This document shows positions 37,271-46,030 of a stretch of DNA of 64,000 bases, piece by piece. The stretch lies in NCBI RefSeq assembly GCF_027941955.1, contig NZ_CP115960.1, positions 3,240,501 to 3,304,500 on the forward strand. The letters run 5' to 3'. The notes under the pieces are model-generated. The model saw only the letters and a program-made list of their open reading frames with translations, was not told where the DNA came from and ran no database searches. Position 1 is the first letter of the stretch. Each line of letters opens with the position of its first letter. The DNA comes from Sphingomonas sp. 7/4-4 (lineage in GTDB: Bacteria; Pseudomonadota; Alphaproteobacteria; Sphingomonadales; Sphingomonadaceae). A program made the position numbers and the translations under genes.

Positions 37271-38138
37271 ATGATCGAGATCGCCAGCGACGTGCTCGAC
37301 GCGCGGATCAACCCGCTCGGTGCCGAGCTTTCGAGCCTGCGCGACATCGACGGGCGCGAGCTGATGACCGATGCCGATCCCGCCTTCTGGGCCGGGCGCG
37401 CACCTTTGCTGTTCCCGATCGTCGGTCGGTTGATGGGCGACAAATATCGCCTCGACGGCGCGGAATATCCGCTGCCGCAGCATGGTTTCGCGCGGCGGCA
37501 GCGGTTCGCGCTGACCGAGCAGACGGCGAGATCGCGCGGTGTTCCGGCTGTCCGACAATGACGAGACCCGCGCGGTCTATCCCTTCGCCTTCACGCTCGA
37601 CGCGGCGTTCACGCTGGCCGGCGCGACGCTGGCGATAGACATCACCGTGACCAATACCGGCGATCGCGACATGCCTGCCAGCTTCGGCTTCCATCCCGCC
37701 TTCGCCTGGCCGCTGCCGTTCGGCCGTCCGCGCGCGGATCACCGCATCGTCTTCGAGAAGCAGGAGCCGGCCGCGCTCTCGGCGATCGCGCGCGGCGGCT
37801 GGATCGCGCCCGAGAGCCGGCCGAGCCCACTCGACGGGCGCGAACTGAGGCTCGACGATGAAATGTTCGAGCGTGACGCTTTGGTATGGGACGGCCTCGA
37901 AAGCCGGTCGCTGCGCTATGACGGCGGTGCAGGGCCGGGGCTCGAGATCGGCTTTGCCGGCATGCCGAAGCTCGGCATCTGGACCAAGCCCGGTGCCCGC
38001 TTCGTCTGTATCGAGCCGTGGCACGGCATCGCAGACCCCGTCGGGTTCGACGGCGAGATCTGGGACAAGCCCGGCATCCTCCGCTTCGCGCCGGGCGAAT
38101 CGCGCGCATTCAGCATGCAGGTGACGCTGGACGCGTAA
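37271..38138 (+). CDS. Aldose 1-epimerase family protein; frameshift by one extra base
   Basis: About 288 residues after correction. The N-terminal part (MIEIASDVLDARINPLGAEL, FWAGRAPLLFPIVGRLMGD, YPLPQHGFAR) and the C-terminal part (GFHPAFAWPLPFG, FVCIEPWHGIADPVGF) are in different frames. Removing one base near 37526-37531 gives LTEQTADRAVFRLSD and a normal mutarotase-like protein with histidines H(GFAR) and H(PAF) and glutamate in CIEPWHG. This is one of the few insertions rather than deletions among the breaks. Role: interconversion of sugar anomers or sugar-phosphate binding; substrate unknown. Confidence 0.85.
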
Positions 38139-38140
38139 AC

Positions 38141-38228
38141 CTCCGTTCGCCCTGAGCTTGTCGAAGGGCGGTCCTTCTTCTACCGCCCCTGCAACAGAAC
38201 CGTGCTTCGACAAGCTCAGCACGAACGG
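38141..38228. repeat. Dispersed palindromic repeat, family C
   Basis: CCGTTCGCCCTGAGCTTGTC at the left and GACAAGCTCAGCACGAACGG at the right are inverted copies enclosing about 45 bases. It sits between the epimerase and prfC. The element has the look of the short genome-dispersed repeats common in sphingomonads and is different in core from families A and B. Confidence 0.8.
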
Positions 38229-38239
38229 ACAAATATTGC

Positions 38240-39817
38240 ATGCCTTCCGACCGCATCAACGACCGCCGTACCTTCGCGATCATCTCGCACCCCGACGCCG
38301 GCAAGACCACGCTCACCGAAAAGCTGCTGCTGTTCGGCGGCGCGATCCATCTCGCCGGCGAGGTCAAGGCGCGCGGGCAGGCGCGGCGCGCGCGATCGGA
38401 CTGGATGAAGATCGAGCAGCAGCGCGGCATCTCGGTCACCTCGTCGGTGATGACCTTCGAGCGTGAGGGGATCACCTTCAACCTGCTCGACACGCCGGGC
38501 CACGAGGATTTTTCTGAGGACACCTATCGCACGCTGACGGCAGTCGACTCCGCCGTAATGGTGATCGACGTTGCCAAGGGCATCGAGAGCCAGACGCGGA
38601 AATTGTTCGAGGTTTGCCGCCTCAGGAACGTGCCGATCATCACCTTCGTCAACAAGGTCGACCGCGAAGGGCGCGAGGTGTTCGACATCCTCGACGAGGT
38701 GGCGAATCTGCTCGCGCTCGACGTGACGCCGATGACCTGGCCGGTGGGGATGGGCGGCAATTTCGAAGGGATCTACGATCTCGCGACGAACCGCCTGCTG
38801 CTCCCCGAGGGCAATAGCCGCGAATTCCAGGGCAAGGTGATCCAGACCAACGGGCTCGACGATCCGCAGCTCGACGCCATCATCTCCGCCGAAAACCTCG
38901 CCAAGCTGCGCGAGGAAGTCGAGCTGGCTGGGGTCGGCTATCCCGAATTCGATGCCGAGGCCTATCGCCACGGCGACCTGACGCCGGTCTATTTCGGCTC
39001 CGCACTCAAGGAGTTCGGCGTCGATTCGCTGATCGAGGCGCTGGCCAGTTTCGCGCCGCCGCCGCGTGCCCAGCCGGCGGAGCCCGCCCCGGTCGAGCCT
39101 ACCCGCGACGAAGTCACTGGCTTCGTGTTCAAGGTCCAGGCCAATATGGATCCCAACCACCGCGACCGTATCGCGTTCATGCGGCTGTGCTCGGGCACCT
39201 TCAAGCGCGGGATGAAGCTGACACCCAGCGGGCACGGCAAGCCGATCGCGATCCATTCGCCGATCCTGTTCTTCGCACGCGAGCGCGAGCTGGCGGACGA
39301 GGCGTATCCGGGCGACATCATCGGCATCCCCAACCACGGCACGCTCCGGGTGGGCGATACGCTGTCCGAGCGCGCCGATGTGCGCTTCACCGGCCTGCCC
39401 AATTTCGCCCCTGAGATCCTGCGCCGCGTCCAGCTCAAGGACCCGACCAAGACAAAGCAGTTGCGCAAGGCGCTGGACGACATGGCCGAGGAGGGCGTGA
39501 CGCAGGTCTTCTATCCCGACATCGGCTCCAACTGGATCATCGGCGTGGTCGGCCAGCTCCAGCTCGACGTGCTGCTGTCGCGGCTCGATGCGGAGTACAA
39601 GGTCGCGGCCGGGCTCGAACCCGCGCCGTTCGAGACGGCCCGCTGGGTGTCGAGCGAGGACCCGAAGGCACTCGAGGAGTTCATGGGCCTCAACCGCGGC
39701 GCCATGGCGAAGGACCGCGACGGCAACCCGGTGTTCCTCGCCAAATCGGCTTGGGAAGTCGGCTATATCGCCGACCGCTATTCGAACGTGAAGTTCGCGG
39801 CGACGCGGGAGCGCTAG
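38240..39817 (+). CDS. prfC: Peptide chain release factor 3
   Basis: 525 residues, the usual size. GTPase motifs: SHPDAGKTT (16-24), the switch GISVTSSVM, DTPGHEDF and NKVDREG; then domains II and III with PILFFARERELADEAYPGDIIGI and QVFYPDIGSNWIIGVVGQLQLDVL. It recycles RF1/RF2 from the ribosome after termination. The frame is intact. Confidence 0.98.
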   Translation: MPSDRINDRRTFAIISHPDAGKTTLTEKLLLFGGAIHLAGEVKARGQARRARSDWMKIEQQRGISVTSSVMTFEREGITFNLLDTPGHEDFSEDTYRTLTAVDSAVMVIDVAKGIESQTRKLFEVCRLRNVPIITFVNKVDREGREVFDILDEVANLLALDVTPMTWPVGMGGNFEGIYDLATNRLLLPEGNSREFQGKVIQTNGLDDPQLDAIISAENLAKLREEVELAGVGYPEFDAEAYRHGDLTPVYFGSALKEFGVDSLIEALASFAPPPRAQPAEPAPVEPTRDEVTGFVFKVQANMDPNHRDRIAFMRLCSGTFKRGMKLTPSGHGKPIAIHSPILFFARERELADEAYPGDIIGIPNHGTLRVGDTLSERADVRFTGLPNFAPEILRRVQLKDPTKTKQLRKALDDMAEEGVTQVFYPDIGSNWIIGVVGQLQLDVLLSRLDAEYKVAAGLEPAPFETARWVSSEDPKALEEFMGLNRGAMAKDRDGNPVFLAKSAWEVGYIADRYSNVKFAATRER

Positions 39818-39820
39818 GCG

Positions 39821-40198
39821 ATGCGAAAGCTGCTCGTGGCATCCTTGTTAGCTATTGCCGCGGTGGTCGCGACCGAAGCTTGCGCCATGCAGCGTAGCGA
39901 GGCGTCGATGAATTTCGACAAAGAGAACGTACGGCCGTTCCTGACGGAGCTGGAGCGCCGCCTGCATCTCGGGATTGAGATCGACGCGCTCGCGCAGTTC
40001 CTTCTCGATACGCCGATTGACGAAGAGCACGCCGTGACGATTCCGATACGATATCGGGGCAAGCCGATGGCGCTTCTGGTTCGGGCATATATGGACGACG
40101 TCGATGCGCCTGACCTGTATTTTGAGACCGATTCCAAGACACTTCGTAACGCCATAGACGCCGAAATGGCGCGCTTCGCAAAGGCGCGCGGCCTGTAA
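39821..40198 (+). CDS. Small secreted hypothetical protein
   Basis: 125 residues with a signal peptide (RKLLVASLLAIAAVVATEACA), possibly a lipoprotein because of the cysteine at the cleavage region, though the lipobox is weak (TEAC). The mature part has an acidic/basic alternating helix pattern (NFDKENVRPFLTELERRLHLGIEIDALAQFLLD) and no known motif. It starts 3 bases after prfC and its base composition is lower in GC than its neighbours. Unknown role; proximity suggests co-transcription only. Confidence 0.6.
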   Translation: MRKLLVASLLAIAAVVATEACAMQRSEASMNFDKENVRPFLTELERRLHLGIEIDALAQFLLDTPIDEEHAVTIPIRYRGKPMALLVRAYMDDVDAPDLYFETDSKTLRNAIDAEMARFAKARGL

Positions 40199-40204
40199 CT
40201 CCGT

Positions 40205-41460
40205 TCAATCCACCCAGTCCCGCTGGAGGAACCGGCTCGCCAGCGCCATCAGCGCGCCGGCGACCAAATACAGGCACAGCCCCGCGGCGATCGCATAGCG
40301 CAGCGCCTCGTCGCCATAGGCCGGCGTCAGCGCTTTCGAGAGCGATCCGATCGCCCAGCTGCCGAGCCCCAGCCCGATCAGATTGTTGATCAGCAGGAAG
40401 CTCGCCGAGGCAGTCGCGCGCATATGGGCGGGTACCAGATGCTGGACCGCGGTGAGCACCGGGCCGAGCCAGACATAGACCAGCGCCTGCGGCAGCAGGA
40501 ACAATGCGAAGGCGATCGGCCAGCTGCTCGACAGCACGCCCGCGATGAACAACGGCGCCCCCGCGGCGTAGCAGATCGCCGGCGCCAGCGCGTACCAGCG
40601 GCGGTTGCGTGGCCCCAGCCGGTCTCCCAGCCAGCCGCCGAGCAATATGCCGGCAACCCCGCCGGTGAGCAGCAACGCCCCGAAGAACTGGCCGGTCTGG
40701 ACAAGGCTGAGCCCGAAGCTGCGCTGCATCAGGCTCGGCAGCCAGAAGGCGACGCCGTATCCGCACATCGATCCGGCCGCGGCGCCGAACGCCATCAGCC
40801 AGAAGCCGGGCTTGGCGGCGAGGATGCCGAAAACGCGCGCGACCGGCACCTGGTTCTCCGTGGTGGCGGCGGGGCGGGGCGGTCCCTGACCACCAGCCGG
40901 AAGATCGGCGCGATCGCCACGCCGGCGAGGCCGACGACGATGAACGCGGTGCGCCACTCTACATTCTGCGCGATATATCCGCCGAGCAGCACGCCGCCCG
41001 CCGCACCCAACGGGATGCCGAGCGAATAGATCGACAGCGCCCGGGCGCGCTTCTCGGGCGGGAAATAGTCCGAGATCAGCGCGTAGCTCGGCGCGACCCC
41101 GCCCGCCTCGCCGACGCCGACGCCGAGCCGGAACAGGAACATCTGGGTGAAGTTCTGCGCGAAGCCGCACAAGGCAGTGAAGCCGCTCCACACGCCGAGC
41201 GAGACGGTGATCACCCAGGTCCGGCTGGTGCGGTCGGCGAGCAAAGCCAGCGGGATCGCCAGCGTCGAATAGAGCGCCGCAAAGGCAAGCCCGCCGAGCA
41301 TGCCGAGCTGCGCATCGTCGAGCCCCAGATCCTTCTTCACCGGCTGGGCGAGGATCGACAGGATCTGCCGGTCGAGGAAGTTGAAGGTGTAGACGAGCAG
41401 CAGCATCGCCAGCACCACGGCGGGATAGGCTGGGCGCCGAGCGGAATGGGTGTGGTTCAT
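40205..41460 (-). CDS. MFS transporter (spinster-like); one frameshift
   Basis: About 418 residues with twelve membrane helices. The N-terminal half starts TFNFLDRQILSILAQPVKKDL and has the MFS loop LADRTSRTW; the C-terminal half continues from QVPVARVFGILAAKPGFWL. The frames join if one C is added to the CCCC run in RDRP-RPAATTENQ (GGGG at 40876-40879 on plus). This transporter type is very common next to TonB receptors in sphingomonads. It lies downstream of the receptor at 41509-43854 on the same strand, separated by a strong hairpin, so it is probably expressed with it at a lower level. Substrate unknown. Confidence 0.87.
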
Positions 41461-41476
41461 CGCTGGCCCTTAAGAG

Positions 41477-41500
41477 CCCTCTCCCGCAAGCGGGAGAGGG
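41477..41500. terminator. Hairpin between TonB receptor and MFS gene
   Basis: CCCTCTCCCGC / GCGGGAGAGGG, a perfect 11-bp inverted repeat with a 2-4 base loop, lies 9 bases after the receptor stop and 17 bases before the MFS start (minus strand). It may reduce read-through or stabilise the receptor mRNA. Similar CCCTCTCCC hairpins recur at 44654-44790, so it may be a member of that repeat family. Confidence 0.6.
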
Positions 41501-41508
41501 AGATTGCG

Positions 41509-43854
41509 TCAGAACTTCACGGTGCCGGTCACGAACACCTGACGCGGATTGCCGTAATAGGCTGTGAGCACGCCTTCGGTGCCGAGCGTCGGGACATAGG
41601 CGCCTGCCGGCGTGCGCAGGAAATCGCCGGTGTCCGGGTTCTGCGCGAGGAAATTATAGCCCGCGACGATGTAGCGCTCGTTGGTCAGATTGCGGCCGTG
41701 GATGCCGAGCGAGAAGGTCTGGTTGATGTCCCAGACGAGATTGGCGTCGAGCAAGGTATAAGCGGGTTGGTCGAGCATCGGCGTGCGCAGTTCGAATTGC
41801 TGCGAATCGCTGCGATAAGACACCGTCGTGCTCGCGCTGATCGCGCCGTCGCCGACGGGCACCTTATAGGCCAGAGTGCCGCTTGCGGTCAGGTCCGGCG
41901 TGTTCTGGATCTTCCGGCGATTCGCCACGTCAATGCCGCGCGCATCGATGAAGTGCAGATATTTCGCGTCGAGATAGCCCAGCGTCCAGCTCAGGTTGAG
42001 CGTACCGCCGGGGGCGCCGAGATCGCGCGAGGCGATCACATTGCCTTCGAATTCCACGCCCTTGATCCGCGCCTTGCCGGCATTGGTGGTGACGCCGACG
42101 AAGGTTTGCTGGCCATTGATCGTGGTGCCGATCGAGCCCGGCACCTGCACGTCGGTATAGTCCGACTGGAAGGCGGCGAGCGCGAGATTGACGCGGCGAT
42201 CGAACAGGCTGGCTTTGTAGCCGATCTCGTACGTGGTGACCTTCTCGGGATCGAAAGCGAGGAAGTCATAGACCTGCTGCGGGGAGCAGGCGCCGCCGGC
42301 GGGCGTGCGGCACGCGGTCGACTGGCCACGCGGATCGAAGCCGCCGCCCTTGAAGCCCTTGGCCCAGCTTGCGTAGAGATTGTGGTCGGCGCTCGGCTTG
42401 AAGCTGATCGAGGCGCGCGGGGTGAACTGCGCGAAATCGGCCTCGCCCCGGAAATTCGAAGTGGTCGCGAACAGCGTGCCGGCGCCGCCGAAGAAGGGCG
42501 AGCCGCCGCCGAGGAAGGTCTGGCGCAGGATCGTCGACTGGCGCTGATCCCAGGTGTAGCGCCCGCCCGCCGAGACGCTGAACATCTCGCCAAGATCGTA
42601 GGTGAAGTCACCGAACACTGCGACGGTATCGGTGAACACATTGCCATAGGTCAGCGCAGTCACGCCGCCCGGCAGCCGCACGTCGAACACGGTGCGCGCC
42701 TCGGCATCGAGATAATAGACACCGAGCAGGCCGGAGAAGGACCCGGTGTCGATCAGGAACTGCGCTTCCTGGCTGAACTGCTTGTTGTTGTAGAAGGCCG
42801 GCACGTCGACCTGGACCGCGGGAAGCGAATCGAAGTCGATCGGCGTGGCGCTGTCGTCCTTGCGGTAGCTGGTGATCGAGCGGAAGGTCAGCCAGTCGGC
42901 GGGCTTCAATTCGATCAGCCCGGTGATGCCCCAGGCTTCGACTTCCTGCGCCGGGCTGGTGAGGCCCGCGCGGGTGTCATAGACGTCGTCGAGCACCGGT
43001 GCGCCGGTGGCGATGCCGGGGATCAGGCGGTGGCCGCCGCGCGGCTGGCTGGTGTCCTTGGTGTAATCGCCCGAAATGCGGAAAAAGGCCTCCGCGCTCG
43101 GCTCGAACTCGATCGTGCCGCGCGCGGCCCACAGATCCTTGTCGTAATTCTCCGCGCCGGTGGTGAGATTCTCACCGAAGCCGTCGCGGGTGAGCCGCGC
43201 ATAGGCTGCGCCGACGCGCAATCCGGTGTTGCCGAGTGGTGCGCTGGCGCTGACTACGCCGTCGATCTGATTGTACGAGCCATAGGTGCCGCGCAGCTTG
43301 AAGCTGGGCGTGTCGCCGAGCCGGCGGGTGACATATTTGATCGCGCCGCCGATCGTGTTGCGGCCATAGAGCGTGCCCTGCGGCCCGCGCAGCACTTCGA
43401 TCCGTTCGACGTCGTAGATGTCGAGCACCGCGGCCTGCGGACGGTTGAGATAGACGTCGTCGAGATAGATGCCGACGCCCGCCTCGAACCCGGCGACCGG
43501 ATCCTGCTGGCCGACGCCGCGGATGAAGGCCGACAGCGTCGAATTGGTGCCGCGCGACACTTCGAGCGTCACGTTGGGAGTGGTGTTGGCGATGTCGGTG
43601 ATGTCGAGCGCGCCCGATGCCTCGAGCTGCTCGCCGGTAAACGCAGTGATCGCGATCGGCACGTCGCGCAGCGTCTCCTCGCGGCGGCGCGCAGTGACGA
43701 CGATCTCGCCGTCATAGCCCTGCGTTTCTTCCGCTTGCGTCTCGGCCGGCGTAGCGGTGTCCTGTGCGAAGGCGGGCATCGCCGAGAGCGCGGCGAAGGC
43801 GGCGCCTGCCTGTAGAATCATACGGGCAGACGGAATCAAGCGTGACATGGTCAT
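41509..43854 (-). CDS. TonB-dependent outer-membrane receptor
   Basis: 781 residues, frame intact. A signal peptide (ending ALSAMPAFAQ) is followed by the TonB box and plug: GEIVVTARRREETLRDVPIAIT, SAFIRGVGQQDPVAGFEAGVGIYLDDVYLNR, VERIEVLRGPQGTLYGRNTIGGAI. The barrel ends RQVFVTGTVKF with terminal Phe. It belongs to the large group of sphingomonad receptors for small organic nutrients (YDDVYLNR plug). It is divergent from a TetR regulator and precedes an MFS transporter, a typical uptake set. GGAGG lies 4 bases before the ATG. Confidence 0.94.
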   Translation of the reverse strand: MTMSRLIPSARMILQAGAAFAALSAMPAFAQDTATPAETQAEETQGYDGEIVVTARRREETLRDVPIAITAFTGEQLEASGALDITDIANTTPNVTLEVSRGTNSTLSAFIRGVGQQDPVAGFEAGVGIYLDDVYLNRPQAAVLDIYDVERIEVLRGPQGTLYGRNTIGGAIKYVTRRLGDTPSFKLRGTYGSYNQIDGVVSASAPLGNTGLRVGAAYARLTRDGFGENLTTGAENYDKDLWAARGTIEFEPSAEAFFRISGDYTKDTSQPRGGHRLIPGIATGAPVLDDVYDTRAGLTSPAQEVEAWGITGLIELKPADWLTFRSITSYRKDDSATPIDFDSLPAVQVDVPAFYNNKQFSQEAQFLIDTGSFSGLLGVYYLDAEARTVFDVRLPGGVTALTYGNVFTDTVAVFGDFTYDLGEMFSVSAGGRYTWDQRQSTILRQTFLGGGSPFFGGAGTLFATTSNFRGEADFAQFTPRASISFKPSADHNLYASWAKGFKGGGFDPRGQSTACRTPAGGACSPQQVYDFLAFDPEKVTTYEIGYKASLFDRRVNLALAAFQSDYTDVQVPGSIGTTINGQQTFVGVTTNAGKARIKGVEFEGNVIASRDLGAPGGTLNLSWTLGYLDAKYLHFIDARGIDVANRRKIQNTPDLTASGTLAYKVPVGDGAISASTTVSYRSDSQQFELRTPMLDQPAYTLLDANLVWDINQTFSLGIHGRNLTNERYIVAGYNFLAQNPDTGDFLRTPAGAYVPTLGTEGVLTAYYGNPRQVFVTGTVKF

Positions 43855-43916
43855 TTTCCTCCCCAGAATTCGACCCGTCTCGTGCGCGGGTTGTAAGCTG
43901 TTGCGGGAAGCTATAC

Positions 43917-43937
43917 TGAAACCTGAACCGGGTTTCA
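43917..43937. promoter_or_regulatory. TetR operator-like dyad
   Basis: TGAAACC (43917-43923) and GGTTTCA (43931-43937) form a perfect inverted repeat with a 7-base spacer, in the 110-base gap between the divergent receptor and TetR genes. Size and place suit a TetR dimer controlling both. Confidence 0.65.
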
Positions 43938-43964
43938 ACTTGGATAAACAGGGGAGAGGGTGAA

Positions 43965-44618
43965 ATGCCAGGCGGCAGTGGCGCGGACGCCACACCCCAG
44001 AGGGTGGACGGCAGCGAGGCGGCGAGCGCGGGCAAGGAGCCGCGCACCGCGCGCGGGCGGAAAACGCTGCGCGCGATCCTCGACGCGGCGGCCGAGGAGT
44101 TCGGCGAAAAGGGGTTCCACGAAGGCTCGATCAGCGGGATCACCCGCCGCGCCGGCGTCGCGCTCGGCAGCTTCTACACCTATTTCGATTCGAAGGACGC
44201 GGTGTTCCGGGCGCTGGTCCGCGACATGTCCGAGCAGGTCCGCGAACATGTCGCCCCCGCGCTCAAGGATGCGCCCGGCCAGATCGCGGCGGAGCAGGCG
44301 GCGTTACTGGCGTTCATCAAGTTCGCGCGGACCCACAAGGAGATCTACCGGATCATCGACGAGGCCGAGTTCGTCGATCCCGAGAGCTTCCGCATGCACT
44401 ATGCCACCACCGCCGAGCGTATCGCCAGGCGCTTGCGTGCTGCGGCCGAGCGCGGCGAAGTGCGCGACGATGTGAGCGAGGTCCATGCCTGGGCAATCAT
44501 GGGAATGAACGTGTTCCTCGGCCTGCGCTACAGCGTGTGGGAAGAGGACGTCGCGCCCGAGGCGATCGCGGAGACCGTCGCGGCGATGCTGGCGCGGGGT
44601 ATTGCTACGGAGGGCTAG
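43965..44618 (+). CDS. TetR-family transcriptional regulator
   Basis: 217 residues. HTH: RAILDAAAEEFGEKGFHEGSISGITRRAGVALGSFYTYFDSKDAVFRALV, a standard TetR DNA-binding domain; the C-terminal ligand domain contains RTHKEIYRIIDEAEFVDPESFRMHY. It is divergent from the TonB receptor and the dyad at 43917-43937 is its likely operator. Its inducer is presumably related to what the receptor and MFS transporter take up. Confidence 0.93.
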   Translation: MPGGSGADATPQRVDGSEAASAGKEPRTARGRKTLRAILDAAAEEFGEKGFHEGSISGITRRAGVALGSFYTYFDSKDAVFRALVRDMSEQVREHVAPALKDAPGQIAAEQAALLAFIKFARTHKEIYRIIDEAEFVDPESFRMHYATTAERIARRLRAAAERGEVRDDVSEVHAWAIMGMNVFLGLRYSVWEEDVAPEAIAETVAAMLARGIATEG

Positions 44619-44653
44619 CGGATTGCTTGCCCCGGTTGCGGGCGTTCCTCTTT

Positions 44654-44790
44654 CCCTCTCCCCTTGTGGGAGAGGGAGGGAGCCGACGAAGTCGGCGGAA
44701 GGGTGAGGGGAATCGTAGCGGGACTCAGCCCCTCACCCTTCCCACTCGCTGCGCGAGCGGGCCCCTTCCCTCTCCCACAAGGGGAGAGGG
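44654..44790. repeat. Compound palindromic repeat with CCCTCTCCC arms
   Basis: The left hairpin (44654-44676, CCCTCTCCCCTTGTGGGAGA...) and right hairpin (44768-44790) are inverted copies. Between them lie a GGGTGAGGGG / CCCCTCACCC pair (about 44701-44738) and a small CGCTGCGCGAGCG hairpin. The whole 137-bp element can fold on itself. It separates TetR from the convergent DUF177 gene and could stop transcription from both sides. Confidence 0.8.
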
Positions 44791-44874
44791 AGTTTAGTCC
44801 ACTTCCCACCTATGCGGATATCTCATGCGTCGGGACTAGCCGAAGCTGGTTGCCCGGCGGCTAAAGTCGATGCG

Positions 44875-45399
44875 CTATTTCCCCAGCTTGTCCTTGAGCG
44901 CTGCGAGCGCGCCAAACGGTCCCGCTTCCTCTTCGCTGATCACGCCCGCCTGCTTGAGCACTTCCGCGGCATTGGGGCTGCGCGGGAAGGGGTCGAGTGC
45001 CAGCGCCAGCGTCTCCGCAGCCGCCTCGCCGAGATCGAGCGCGCTGCCGGTGTAGAAGACGGTGTCGAGATCCTCCTCGGCAAGCTCGATTTCGTCGTGC
45101 GATTCGTCCTCGGTCGGCTCGGGGAGGAAGCGGATCGCGAAATCCTCCTCGATCTTCGCGGGGAGCGGCTCGCCGGTGACGCCGCAGGACTGGGTCACCG
45201 CCGCCGACAAATGGCCGCTCGCGCGCACGCCGGCCGCGTCGCGATGTAGCGCGAAGCTTGCGGCGAGATGATCGAGCGCGACGAGATCGAAGCGCCGGGC
45301 GAGCGCGGCGCGCTCGGTCTCGTCGGCCTCGATCGCGACATTGCTTTCGCCGGTGCCGATCTGGTCGAGTCGGTGCGGGCGCGGGAATTCGGGGGTCAT
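44875..45399 (-). CDS. DUF177 (YceD-like) protein
   Basis: 174 residues. The family marks are VALDHLAASFALHRDA, TQSCGVTGEPLPAKIEEDF, an acidic loop (EDESHDEIELAEEDLDTV) and DPFPRSPNA near the end. YceD proteins lie by rpmF-plsX in many bacteria and are linked to ribosome or rRNA processing; here plsX is absent and a repeat follows. Start overlaps the upstream chaperone stop (ATGA). Confidence 0.88.
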   Translation of the reverse strand: MTPEFPRPHRLDQIGTGESNVAIEADETERAALARRFDLVALDHLAASFALHRDAAGVRASGHLSAAVTQSCGVTGEPLPAKIEEDFAIRFLPEPTEDESHDEIELAEEDLDTVFYTGSALDLGEAAAETLALALDPFPRSPNAAEVLKQAGVISEEEAGPFGALAALKDKLGK

Positions 45400-45908
45400 T
45401 GCGGGAGCTCTCCGGCGATGATCGTTGCGGTGGGCGTGGCGGCAAGGCTGTCGCGGAGCGCGAGCAGCTCCGTCTCGACATGGGCGAGCGCGGCATCCGC
45501 CGGTGCCTGGCCGCGATAGAGGTTGCGGACCAGAGCGGCGCGCAGCCCCTCGCCGGCGAGACCTGCGCGATAGGCGCCGAGCCGACCGCCGACCATGCCC
45601 ATCATCCGGCCCATATGCTTGCCGACGACGACGTCGCCGATGCCGATCTCGCGCAACTGGCCGTCCATGTCGTCGATGAAGCATTCGGCCAGCGCGGTGC
45701 TCGGCGCCTTTGCCTCGGCTTCGCCTTCGAGCCGCAGCAGGACGAGCGAGAGGACCGCGGCGATCATGTCGAATCGGCCGTCGATCGTGTCGGGGACGCC
45801 GCCTTCGGTGTACCAATGCGGAGCGCGGCCCCTGGCGACTATGCCCGCGTAGAGCTGCGGCGCGGTGCCGCGATCGGAGGCGCCGAACAGGCGCTTGAGC
45901 AGTCCCAT
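45396..45908 (-). CDS. Ubiquinol-cytochrome c chaperone family protein (CBP3-like)
   Basis: 170 residues: MGLLKRLFGASDRG, LYAGIVARGRAPHWYTEGGVPDTIDGRFDMIAAVLSLVLLRL, ECFIDDMDGQLREIGIGDVVVGKHMGRMMGMVGGRLGAY. This is the CBP3/UQCC1 family that helps cytochrome b mature in complex III. It starts MGLLKRLF and runs straight into DUF177 with a 4-base overlap, the usual alphaproteobacterial pair. Divergent from bamE. Confidence 0.9.
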   Translation of the reverse strand: MGLLKRLFGASDRGTAPQLYAGIVARGRAPHWYTEGGVPDTIDGRFDMIAAVLSLVLLRLEGEAEAKAPSTALAECFIDDMDGQLREIGIGDVVVGKHMGRMMGMVGGRLGAYRAGLAGEGLRAALVRNLYRGQAPADAALAHVETELLALRDSLAATPTATIIAGELPQ

Positions 45909-46030
45909 GGTTGGTCTTCGTCCGTACAACTTGTGGCGCGACCTTGTTTGGCCGCATTTTGCCGCATATTGAGGCGAATGGCGCGCGATGCAATGCGTGC
46001 GCCGGTGCTCGCGTTGCCCTGGAGATTTCG

